NCBI GenBank assembly: GCA_900073065.1
Contig: FJOG01000094.1
Coordinates: 9,394 to 63,616 of the forward strand
Length of the DNA: 54,223 nucleotides
Origin: Phialocephala subalpina
Lineage: Eukaryota; Ascomycota; Leotiomycetes; Helotiales; Mollisiaceae
Direction of reading: 5' to 3'
Shown here: positions 23,586 through 35,700 of the stretch, one piece after another
How positions within the stretch are numbered: the first letter of the stretch is position 1
Layout of the letters: each line of letters opens with the position of its first letter
Translations under genes and position numbers: made by a program
The notes under the pieces: model-generated
What the model was told of the DNA's origin: nothing
Databases searched by the model: none
The model's input: only the letters and a program-made list of their open reading frames with translations

Positions 23586-23635
23586 TAAGCGAGGTGTCCG
23601 ACAGGGGGGGTGTCCGGAAGGTAGGGGTGTCACCT
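23586..23635 (-). repeat. Right terminal inverted repeat of the pogo/Fot1 element
   Basis: This is the inverted partner of 15797-15846, followed directly by the TA target duplication at 23636-23637. Host intron sequence resumes at 23638 and reaches its CAG acceptor 19 bases later. Confidence 0.95.
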
Positions 23636-24224
23636 TACCATATTTTTCATTGGCAGGCGAGAGCTGAGAGCTGTACCTGAAGTCAACAACAAACACTCGT
23701 TTGTATATTTGGCCACTTCCACGACCAAGATAGCCCTTAATTCTCGAGCTCACTGTTACTGATTTCTCTGCTTATTGTTGAAGATCATGCATGCTAACTC
23801 ACTTTAGTCGCTCAGCAAGGCAATAGATAACCTGGGCACTATACACCAATTTCGAACTGGAGATTTTTCTCGATATCTAATACTTGACTAACTAGCCGAT
23901 CCCTCCTGGGCCTCGACTGCAATGGCTGCTAGTGGAGTAGTCGATACCGTGCCATACGTACACACAGATGGTACCCCCTCTGTGCTTATCAGGAACGTTC
24001 CTCCAGGAGTTCAGGTAATCGATACTACCTACTAAGTGGCCAACTTTCAAAGCTCTTGGGCTGCCGCAGCAGCGGCAGGCACTCCCCTCAGTGACGCTGA
24101 GAAGCAAGCATTGAAGGCCTTTGTTACCGCATATGGCACCTTAACCACCACAGCCGCCGAAGTAACTGCGAAGCTTTACAAAGACGTTCTTGACGTCGTC
24201 AAGTTCGCGAGGGAACTTCATTAA

Positions 24225-24719
24225 ACAAATCTAGACTTTGATCTTGGCGACACTTTTGTCAGTTGTGGAGAATAACTTAGCATGGGGTAAGAAAGGTGTA
24301 AACGGATTGAGAGAGAGTGAGGCTAGGCGAGAGGTGTTTCGGCACCATTAATCGTGAGAACTCTCCTTCTCCAAATCAGCGCTGTTGACTAATTACTACA
24401 ATCTAATTATCTGAATCGTCTTCCAAGTCTCTGTCTGCTTGCTCTGCTTGGTACCTGAAGTTCCTAGGTATATACGAAGCTCCCAAACACTTTAATTTAC
24501 AGTTCAAATTAATTACTTGTCCCTAATGCGTATTGTGTGTCTTAATCCATCGACTACTTAAGTTGACGTTCTGTGATTTTGCCTATGTAAAAAATTAATT
24601 CGTGCGATATCCTCCTATTCTTTAAAGGTGTTCGATTTATTCATTCGAAATTGAGAGTACTATTTCGAAAAGCTCCAAATGTGTTGAGAACTTCTAGTAT
24701 ATAGTGAACTCTAGCCCTT
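24225..24719. other. Intergenic region after the secreted-protein gene
   Basis: Composition is near normal and no gene is visible. The region ends sharply at 24720, where AT-rich repeat sequence begins with TGTAGCGGTTTGGGG, which has the TG start expected of an LTR. Confidence 0.5.
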
Positions 24720-26997
24720 TGTAGCGGTTTGGGGTGCGCAGCCGCCGGTAGAGTCGACAAGTTAAGCGAGACCCCTGACTTCCTTAGATATCTGAACGAA
24801 TTCACAACCCTTTCGACTATTTCTATTATTATAGTAAAGGGTCCTTTAAAAACAGTTTAACTCAAATTATATAATTCATATTAAACTTTTTAACGGCATA
24901 TCTCAATTTAAACGAATACTATAGGCTCGTTCTTTCCTCGAAGATATTTAAACTTAATCACGTAGTTTGGCTTAAGGTCGAACTCAATCACAATCAATTT
25001 CTTATCTCGACTTAGCGTTAGTAATACTATTTAAGAAATGCCTTGCGAAGTATATAAATAAAGCGGCGATATTAGTGCATTTGATTGAGAGTTCTAAAGT
25101 CAAATTCTACGTATCAAATCTAAACTGGGAAACTTGATTTCAAGTGAAGTAATACTACCAAGCTAAGTTACGCGGTTGTATATTAAGTTCAAGTCTCTTT
25201 CCGTTGTAATACGATGCGCTAAATTAAACGAGAGATCGCGCTAATATTTACAGAATTTTGATTTGAAGCGTATTAAAAAGCCTCTTTTCTTTAGCGAGTA
25301 TTATCTTAACGGAAATTTTTTTTATTTCTTTATTAATGTCCTTCTTTTTAAACGTTGATATCTTATAAAATTTCTTGATTACGAGATCCATAAGTTCTTG
25401 GACAAAAGCTTGGGACTAAGGGATATATATTTTGCTCCTTCGTTATAAATTAGGGAGATTCAAAGGATTGAGGGTAACGGGAAGTATAAAGAATAGGATA
25501 GTATACATATCCATTGCTCTACCCATCTCCCCATTTCATATATAATAATAATTATCCAGCCATAATATTAATCCCTTTATCTTTCGTTAATTTTTCCCTC
25601 ACTTAAATCTTCACAAATCTATTCCCCAACCTTTTTACCATAGCCTTATTACCACTTCCTATAACACTTAATATAATACTCAAAGTAAACAAAAACGCTT
25701 TTCCAACTTTTAATTTCATTATCTTTTCAAATAATTCTTCCCCTTTATTATCTATAATATTATTATCTTTATATCCTTTATTATTGAATATAAAAGATTT
25801 ATTCTTAGTACTAGCGAGATAACGGTTCAAAGTCTTTAATTATTCCAAGGAAAAAAAGCGATATACAATAGTTACAAACGAGAAATCTAAGAATTACGGC
25901 GCAACGATAAGTTCTTGGATTGATATTAGTACGCGAGTTCCGAGGTAGCGTTATAAACGGATAATATTAAGGAGGGTATAAATTAGGGTTAAAACTTCGA
26001 AGGAAGCGTTTATATACTATATATAAATTTTAGGATAATTTATTTCGAACTAAATTTAAAGGATTTATTGGATTTATTTTGGCTTACTTTGTAAGCTTTA
26101 TTTAAAGTAATAACTCGTCTAATATTCTCATTTTAATAATCAAGGAAAATATTCAAACAAATATTAAATAAAATATATATTCCTTCGAATATTATATATA
26201 AATACGAGAGATCGATAATAGTAAATTGATTAGTTTATATCGCTATTAACCAAAAAAAAAACCAATTAACAATTAATAATCACGCAAAGAAAATAAAAGT
26301 TATTTCTACTTTATAATCCTATTTATTACCCTCTTTTTTACTCTTTTTCTTACTCTTATTTTTCTTCGTTTAATCGACCGTTTTTAACTTCGATATAAAA
26401 CTCTCTAATATATCTAACCGCTAATTCAATGGCCCTAATTATATAATCGATAATTACGCACTTAAAACTTTTTTTTAAAGCGTCGATAATTGAAAATACT
26501 ACCGGTTCTAATAAGATTACTTTATTACTCGATTCGTATATCTCGTAATATACGGATTATTATATGAAGATATAATAGTATAAATCCGTTATTTTAATTT
26601 ATAGCCATGAAATTTAATATTCGTTTTGTATTTAAATAATAGGAATTAATTTAAAGGGGTTTAATAAGGATATTAAAGAGGTTATTATATATTTCCTTTA
26701 GAAAAGAATAAGTTAACGAAGAATAAATTAACGCACTAATGAAATTTACTTTAATACTCCTAATATTCGCAAGCGAATACAAAACTTTGATATTAATATT
26801 TTTATATAATAATAGAAAAGTAACTTTATATAACGATCCTTTAATATCGCTTATAAAAGTATTATAATAGAATATTAGTTCAAAAAAAGGATTTTCCAAT
26901 ATAATAATATCATTGGAACTCATTAAGTAATTTCCGAGCAAATAAGAAAGTATATAATTCTTTTCTAACGCTTGAGAATTATATAAGTCCGTATATC

Positions 26998-27031
26998 TTT
27001 ATATGGAATACCCCCCCCCCCCCCATATAAA
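26998..27031. repeat. C14 homopolymer within an inverted repeat
   Basis: A run of 14 C at 27011-27024 stands in otherwise AT-rich DNA. TTTATATGG at 26998-27006 and CCATATAAA at 27023-27031 form a 9-bp inverted repeat around it. Confidence 0.8.
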
Positions 27032-30000
27032 ACACTTAAAATAATCGAATTATTTGATTGCCATTTTTATAATTTATTATATATTTTAATTAACCCTAAT
27101 TCTAATTACTTAATATTTTATTTCCATTATCTTAAAGTAATTATATATTAATATATCGAATAAAATTTGCTTGTAATATTTAATAATATCAAAAATGGGA
27201 AATCTTTACGATTAATTAACAAAAAGTAAAATATACCCTTAAATACTTTATATAATCGCAATAATAAACGTATAAACTATATAATAGCATTTGAAAGTTA
27301 ATAAAAACTATTAATAATACAAGAAAAATACTTATTTACTTGGATTTTAACCTAAGAAATATTAAGTATTCTTTTAACTTATAATCAAATCAAGTAATTT
27401 GCGAATCGAATTCTTAATATCAAAGGGGATTATTAATAATTAGGAAAACGATAAATAATAAGCTTTTTAGGTCGTAATCCTATTCTACGGATTAAAAGAG
27501 CTCGAAATATTAATTTTACGCGAGTAAATAATATTATAATTTTTATAATTCGATTATAATTCTAACGATTAATTATATCGGTAATTATAATTATTAAACT
27601 TGAAAATCGATATAATATAAACGAATTTAGTATTATAGAAAGCTTTAAAGTAAATAGGCTAATAGTAAAAAATATTAAGCGATATTTTATTCAAAAGAAA
27701 TAATTTAATTCTTGTTCTTGGATTTTATTTATCGAGTATATTTCAATTACCGGTATAATATTTAATCTACTTGTAATTTTTAAGGGAAAATTAATATAAT
27801 AATAATGGTTTCTATAGGCAGTTTAAAAGTACAAAGGATAAGAGTTTATAACCATTGAAAATACTTGGACTTTTGATTTTATAATCGTAAAATAATTGAA
27901 AAGAGTATTTTTACTAATAATTTATATTTTAGAGCTTTGACTTCTTATTTTAAATGGTTATAAGAATTATAAAACTATTGATTTTATATATTTGTATTAT
28001 TAGAATAATATACATTTATTATTTCTATTTCTATATATATTATACGTTTTATAACCTTTGGATTTATTGGTTTTTTCGTTTATAAAAAGTTATTATCGAA
28101 TAGAAATTAGAAATTTGAATCTTTTGATTAATTCTAATTTAATTAGCAAGTAAAACTTTCTTAAATACTATTATAAGGCTAAAAAGGAAGTATTATTCGT
28201 AAAGATAATTAAAATTAAATAGAAAATAATTAGTTTATAATTAAAATCGATAGTTAAACCTTTAATAAGCCTATTACTTTTAGAGAATAATAATATACCC
28301 CAAAATACTTTAAAAGTTATATAAAGTTTAAATAATGGCCTAAGAATTAATTCGCCGCAAATAGTATTCTTTACGCTTAGAAAATCAATTGAAATCAAAG
28401 TACAAATAATTAAATTCCAAATACTTAGCGATAATAAATTTTTTACGTAAAAACTTTTATTCCGGAAGATAATAAAGGGATTTGAAAAGTAGGAGTTTAT
28501 TCTAATTAATTATAATTATAGAATATAATTTTTAGAAATATAATTAAAGAAAACTAAACCAAGGAAACGAATAAAAATTAAAACTAATCCAAATACTAAG
28601 TTTATAACGATTTCTAATATATAATAAATGCAATTAACTATAGAAAAAGCTAGTAATATATAGAAAGATAAATAAGAAACTAATGAGTCTAATTTTACTT
28701 TAAATTATATTGAAATTAAATAATTATTTAATTATATTTTTTTTTATTAGCGTATATATAAAGATTTTTAATATTGATTTCCATTAATTTATTTTTATAC
28801 TCGTTGAAATCGCTTTATATTATTAGAATTATTTAGAGGCTATTAAAGAGAATAAAGTATTTTAATGTATATTAAACTAGTATATTCTTAGTTTACTTAT
28901 ACTTTTCTATAAAAACTATTATAAAAATATTAAACTTTCTCTTATAATAACGTATTAAGTTTTATAAGTACTTAAGCTCGTTAATAAGATTTATATTAAG
29001 CCAGAGAATATCGCGGTAAAAATTAACGTAAAATAAGCCAATTATTAACTCTATAATATAATATTGGCTCAAAGTATATTTTCGAGATTCGTGATAAATT
29101 TGAAGGGTTATAAAAGGAAGATACTCCTTAGAACGCTTTCCTTCTAAAATTCTCGTATCGAAGTCTTATTCTAATAAAGCAAATAAAGAACTTATAATGC
29201 GGAAATTCGTGGCCTCTATATATTCTTCGGCTTCTTTATTCTTATAAATTACGCTTTTAATTATCCGAGGTTCTAACTATATGCGTTTCCATATTATAAG
29301 GCGTAACTCGTTTAATAACTTCGAAAATAAATAAAAAATATCGGTAAATTAATAATCTCTATATTTATAATTATTTATTATACGTATTATAATCCAATTA
29401 GTAATAGAAATAAATTAAAAAGTGGGTAATCTTATATAGTTATCCTATTTCTTATAAATAAAAATAAAAATATTCGATAATTTATATTATGCGATAAAAG
29501 TTCTAAGTAGTATTAATTCTTCTTAATTACTTTCCAAGTAATAATAAATATTCAAATTGATTTAATTAATGAATAGAATTTACGCGAAGCTTTTAAAAAG
29601 CTAAATATCAAATAATATTAGTATTAATAAAACGTTACTAAAAATAAAACGATTTAAAAGCGAAGTTTAATAAACCGAACTAATAATTAATTAAAATACG
29701 TAAGATTATATTATAGGTAACGCGTATAAATAATATAAAGAAAGGTATATTATAAAGTGTTTTTATATAATTTCGATACCTTTGAAATTAAGAATAATAT
29801 CCTTTTAATTAACGCTTAATAAATTGTTTATAAGTATAAAATGAATAAAAGGAAAGAATCTCTTTAAAGTAATATTATTAAGATTAAGTTTAACGAATTT
29901 TAATAATTAGGTTAATCGTTAAATAAAAGCGGTATCTCGATTATAATTAATTTGTTTCCCTTAGATTCTATTTAGTATTATAAAACTTGCGAATAGAATA

Positions 30001-32604
30001 ATATTAAACCAAATTTATTAACCTTATAATTAAACCTTCGGGAGATTAAATATTTATTTTAGTGATATTTCAATTCCGCAACTTACGCTCTAATAAACGA
30101 ATACGATTAATCATTTGGTAATAAGCCTTTAAATAGTATTTCAATTTATTAGTTTATATCTTCGAGTACGACAAGTGCGATCGATCGTTCTATAATTGAT
30201 AGCCCTCGAATAATACTTCAATTCTCGCTCTCGCAACTTCAAAATACGATTGATAGTTTAAATTATAAATCGTAATACTCAAAAGGTAATATCGCTATAA
30301 TTTCAAGTAAATAAAAGTTTTCTCTTAACGTAATTATTTATACTTTTATCGACTTATTAAACCCGTTACTTTTATATGCAATTATTATAATCTAAGGAAA
30401 ATATCGAAATTAATAACTTTTACTAAAAATAAATAAAACGAAATTATATATAATAATTACTATAATTATTTACTTGTTACTTTGGAAATTAATAATTATA
30501 TGAAGAATATATAAAATAATCTAATCGATATTATAATTTATATATACTCTTGGCGATTACTCAAGATTTATAAAGCTAGAAAATTTGTATATTGGGATCG
30601 GAAGTTTACTTAAAGCCATGGAACCTAATAAAGAAAAGTAATAGGAACAATAAAAACGAATACGAGAATATTATTAAAACTGGAATTTTATTATTTAGAT
30701 ATTATATATTATTTATTTAATAGAAGTAATTAACGTTAAAAACTTTTTTTTGCTTCGATATATATAATTAATAGCCCTATTAATATCGTGTAACCCTTTA
30801 ATAACTTGTTATTATATTTAATTCTAATAAAAAGAATATTAAGAGAACTATGAATTTTATTAATTATAATATTTCCTTATTAATATTTCGAAAACTTGTA
30901 ATTAATACAAAATAATAATATTCCCTTTTAATATTATAAGAAGTATTACAAAGTCTTTTGATATTATTACGATTAAATAAAAGCGTTATATTTTCGCTTT
31001 ATTATTTATCGCTTAATAACCAAGTATAATTAGAATTAGGATTAAATATTAAATATTTTTAATTGGAATTATTAAGATTAAATTAATAGTTTTCAAGTAA
31101 TTAATATATATTAGCCTTTGATTATTCCGAATAATATTATAATAATTATCTTTGAATTATAGCTAATTAGTTCTTTATAACCTAAGTTAACGATTATTAA
31201 GTTTTATAATTATAATTTTTAAGATTTTTTAGAAATAATTATACTTGTAATATATACGAATTTGTATTTATAAATCTAAAATAATAATTAAAGAGTCTTT
31301 AAATATAAAGTCGGAAAATAAAAATAAAAATATAAGACTTTTAACTTTTTTATAAATCTTCTTAAATAAAAAAATTAGTAAAATAAAAATATTTTCTAAA
31401 TATTATTATTTCAATTTTATTACTAAGAAACTAATCTTAAAACGTAATTATAATGGATATCGCGCCTAATAAAATTAATATTATCGTGGTCATTTAGATA
31501 AACAAGGGTAGAAAATTTTTTTAATCTAATAGCCTCGCGATTTTATAGTTTACCTTTGGCCCGGAAATAAAGCGGATTGCTACCAATTAATTGCGTTAAA
31601 ATATAGAAGTTTTAAAGCTTGAAAAAATCCTTGGTATTAGGATTAATTATCGTTTTAATTAAATAGAAAAGATTAAAAAGATTTACTTAATAAAGGCCCC
31701 AATAATTATTAAGAATAAAAGTGATTAATCAAATGAATAAACCTTTTTAAATAACGTAAATTACTTTGTTTAACCTACGTATTAGTATTAGTAACGATAT
31801 ACGTAATAATGGGGATTAATAAAGAGTGGATAAATAAAACGAACCGATAATTCAAATTGATTTCCGATTAAATAAATCCCAATTATAATTTAACGCTATT
31901 TGAAGGAGTAGAATATAAAAAGGTAATACTTATAAGGGAGATCGAGCAAATCTTTAGTATAAAATATATTCTTAGCGTTAATTAACTCGAGGAGATTAAA
32001 TAGATCTATATAATAAAGACTTTATAAATTGCTTAGGATAAAAACACTTAGCAAAGTAAATCGAGATCTTTGTAATTAATTGTTTATTAATTGAAAGTAT
32101 TAGAATTATAGGCTACGATTAAAGTATTTAGAATTATTAAAGGCTAAATAAAAGTAACAAATTATAAGTTAAAATTAATTCCAAATAATAAAGAAAACGA
32201 AAATATAAAAGAAAATAAAAAGGTTATAATATTTATTTAAAAAGTATATACGCGTATTATACTTATTATAAAAAAGATCTTGAGTAGTAATAACGATAAT
32301 AAGCTCCATATAGAAATTCTAAAGGTAAATAATATTATAATAAGCTGGTAATAAAATTATCCCGATAAAAAGAATATAATCGATTTAATCGATATAAAAA
32401 GGATTAAGGATATTATTATTAAAACTTATTTCTAAGCTATAAAGTTTAAAAAAGATCCTATTAACGCAAGAGCAAAAGAATAGTTTCTTAGTAAAGTGCA
32501 AGAACTTGCCGAGCTAATTAAGGCGAGTTTTTATTTTAGTACTTAGATATTAAAATCACTTTTTGAAATATTAAAGCCATTGCCATTTAAAAGTAATAAT
32601 ATTA

Positions 32605-32735
32605 GTTTTACGAGTATTATTCTTATTAGTATTACTCTTATAAGTATTGCTTTTATAAATATTACTCTTATAAATATTATTTTTACGAGTATTATTCTTA
32701 CGAGTATTATTCCCGCTAGTATTATAATTGGTAAT
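32605..32735 (+). repeat. 15-bp minisatellite
   Basis: About eight imperfect copies of a 15-bp unit close to ACGAGTATTATTCTT run in tandem. They give the open frame 32580-32978 an artificial Ile/Ser/Thr pentapeptide repeat. The frame has no start context or domain and I take it as repeat-driven. Confidence 0.7.
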
Positions 32736-35700
32736 ATTATAAATAATAATATAAATAGAATTAATATTAAAGTAAACGCTTATAAATTAAATAAATTGAA
32801 TACGGGAAAACCAAGCTTTATTAAAAATGGAGAAATAATTATAAGATATAAATTCAAGTATTTCAAAAAGGCAATAAAAAAGGCTAATTATTTAGCGGGC
32901 AATTTTTCGTCGCGATTAAACTATAAGTTTACTTTTATATTAAAGTTTTTTCTCGTAAAAACTTTACTAAAAATATAATTAACGCGTATTAAATTGCGCT
33001 TATACGATAAAGGTTAATAAAAAGATTAAGAAAAATAAGTTTATTAAGATCCTTTATATTGCAACCGAATCTTGCGAATTGGAGCCCTTGAAAAAGCTTG
33101 TAATTTACGCGTTATACGAGCGGAAAAAAGGAAATCCTATTTGGATATAGTATATAAACCTTCAAAATTAAGTAAAAAGTAAAAGGATTATAAATAATTT
33201 ACTTCGGAAATATATAAAACGAGAAAAGAATAAAAGGGCTTAATTTTATATAATTTATAATATTAGGGAAAAATTAAAAAATCGAGATCGAGTAAAGGAT
33301 AAACACGCTCGCGTTTATAGGGAAAAGGTTAATATACTTTCAATTGAAGATAAGATTTTCCCATTTATTAGAGCGTTAATCTCGCGAGTAATTAAGGCTA
33401 AAGTATAATCGGTAATTAAAGTCGAAAAGTAGTTTATAATTATAATAAAAGCGTAAAGCGGATTTGATTTAATTAGCTTTTTTTCTTTTATTATTTAATA
33501 TAAAAAGAAGTATAATTTAAAGTTAAATACAAATCCTATAAAGTTAATAAAGTTAATAATTACGTTTAAAACTATTTAAAATGCGTTTAATTTATAATCG
33601 TTATTTTTTCTTTTAATTAATTTTACTTTTCAAATTTGGGAGTTTTTTTTACTCGATATATAAACCCTTAGGATTTACTTATTATCCTCTTTTTATTGAA
33701 TTTACTTTTTTTTGTATTTGTTCGAGTTTATCATTTTGTAATCTAATTGGGTTTATACGGGATTATATTAGAGTATTTTAAATTTAATACTAATAAAACT
33801 CTAATTATTTCTGATTTTAACCCTTGCTTTTATTCTAAATTACTTAGTCCAAACTTTGTAATAACTCGATATTATATACTTTATAAAATCAAATATTTTA
33901 TTCCCTATTAATACTTTATAAATCTCCTTTTTATTCGTTTTACGTATTAATTTCTTAATTTTTAATTCTTTATCATTTAAACCCCTTTTTTCAATTCACG
34001 TTTTTTATAATAATAATTATATATAATTCGCATTTGTATATTCATTTTCTCCTCTAAATATACCAATTAATTTTTTGTATAATACCTTGAAATAATTAGT
34101 TTCTTTAGCCCTCGAATTTTTCCTAAAGATAATTTGCTTTTAAGTATAAATTAAATCGCGAAATCCCTAGAAAATAACTAAAACTAAAACTATAATATAA
34201 AGTATAAAAATAAGAAATACGTTATTAAATTTTATACGTATTCTAATTCTTTAATATAAATTATTACTTGAAAGTAATCGAAATCCAATAGAATGAAATA
34301 ATTTATATTTGTAATTTAATAAATTTTTCGAGCTTATTTTTAATTTCTATAATATTTTTCCTATTAAAATATAATTAACCGTAATTAATATCAACGAAAT
34401 TTTTCTTATAAAACTCTCGGAAAAATTTGTTATTTGCTTTTATAGTTTTTTTTGCGTATGGAAATTTTAATTTGCTTTTTTTGTAATAACGAAAACTTAA
34501 ATTATAAATATAATATTCTTTATTTGAAAAGGATATTAATAAGATAAAAACTAAGGATTCGAAAGTAATTTATTTACCAGTCGTTTAATTTGTAAATAGC
34601 TAATTTATTTAGTTTTTTACTTGTAATATTTATATTTTCGGAAGTAATAATTATCTAGGAAAAGAAATTCTTTTAAATTTATTTCTTCGCGTTTTTAATT
34701 AAATTATTATATTTAAATATAAAGTAAATCCGAGAAAAAATCGCTTTATTAAACTTAAATACTCGATTTGTAATTAAGAAAATTATTCCTTAGTAATATT
34801 CAAGTTTACGAAGGAATATAAAAATAAGGCTATTACGAGTGAAATTATCGGGTGAATATTATTCGAGGAAAATATTTACTTCGTTTAAAAGAAAAATTAT
34901 ATTCCAATGGTTAATAATCTTAAAAATTCGAGAGAATTGCCTTTCTAGTTTTATTATATTAATAAGCGATTCTCTAGTCGAGATTTGAATAGTTAAATTA
35001 GTTTTAAAAGGAGATAAAATGAAAACGTATTAAGTAAAAAAGCTTTTTTAAGTATTCAAATACTATTTCTATTATCAAAGTTTTTCCGACTTTAAGGGGA
35101 CCACTTTTCTATATTAGTAAATTGAGATAAATAAACGATATAAAACTATATTACAAAAGCATATTAATTCCTTTTCTTTTACCCACGATATAATTATCAA
35201 ATCTAACGCTCGGATTAAAACGAGCTTTTATAAAAGTTATAATAATATTTCTTTACTCCTCGGGAATCGATAAATAATCGAATAATAATAATAACTATTT
35301 AATCTTTTTAATATTAGTAATAATAAACTCGATTATATTAAAAAGTGAATAAAATATATATATTAGAATAAATGAGATACAATTTACTTTATAACTTCTC
35401 ATTAAAACTGAAATCAAATATAATCGAGTAACAAATAAATAAATCTTCCTCTTTTAATTTAATAGGCTTAATATTTTCGCTTTGAACGGGCTTAAATAAT
35501 AATAAAGGCGGGCCGCCTTACTAACCAAATGTATTCCGAATTCGATTCCCGATTAAATTAATACGTGGTCTAAAGTAATTAGGATTCATTTTCCAAAAGA
35601 AGTTAATATCAATTATAATTCGATTATCGATAAATATTATCACCGAGTTTCTTTCGTATATAATAAATACTTTACTCTAATAATAAATATAATAAGTACT

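Larger units (their letters stand above)
15797..23635 (-). mobile_element. pogo/Fot1-type DNA transposon (Tc1/mariner superfamily)
   Basis: The element has 50-bp terminal inverted repeats that differ at one base and begin AGGTGACACCCCTACC. It is flanked by TA on both sides (15795-15796 and 23636-23637), the target choice of Tc1/mariner elements. It encodes one minus-strand DDE transposase, now split by a nested copia element. Without that insert and its 5-bp duplication the element is about 1.8 kb, the usual Fot1 size. It sits in an intron of the secreted-protein gene, antisense to it. Scattered stops in the transposase show RIP-like decay, but far milder than in the copia insert. Confidence 0.92.
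14812..24224 (+). pseudogene. Secreted protein of unknown family, split by a transposon in an intron
   Basis: Exon 1 (14812-15339) encodes a signal peptide (MFSPRHIVFWLAVALQGANA) and 156 more residues. Exon 2 (15500-15568) and exon 3 (15724-15768) join in phase 0 with standard donors, branch points and acceptors. The next intron (donor 15769) is filled by the transposon 15797-23635; its acceptor is CAG at 23654-23656. Without the element and one TA this intron is 47 nt, normal for a fungus. One more exon must start at 23657, but I could not fix its end. The last exon follows a clean branch point and acceptor (ending 23807) and runs 23808-24224. It is open for 139 codons except TAA at 23889-23891 and TAA at 24033-24035, where CAA would fit. 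The C-terminus is an Ala/Thr-rich helical region. No known domain is recognised; a secreted effector-like role is possible but unproven. Confidence 0.65.

Noticed and set aside
23496..23753. Minus-strand ORF of 85 codons with an ATG
   Set aside because: It runs straight across the right terminal inverted repeat from host intron into the transposon, so it is a chance frame.
32580..32978. 132-codon ORF in the AT-rich block
   Set aside because: It is produced by a 15-bp minisatellite and AT bias and has no domain.
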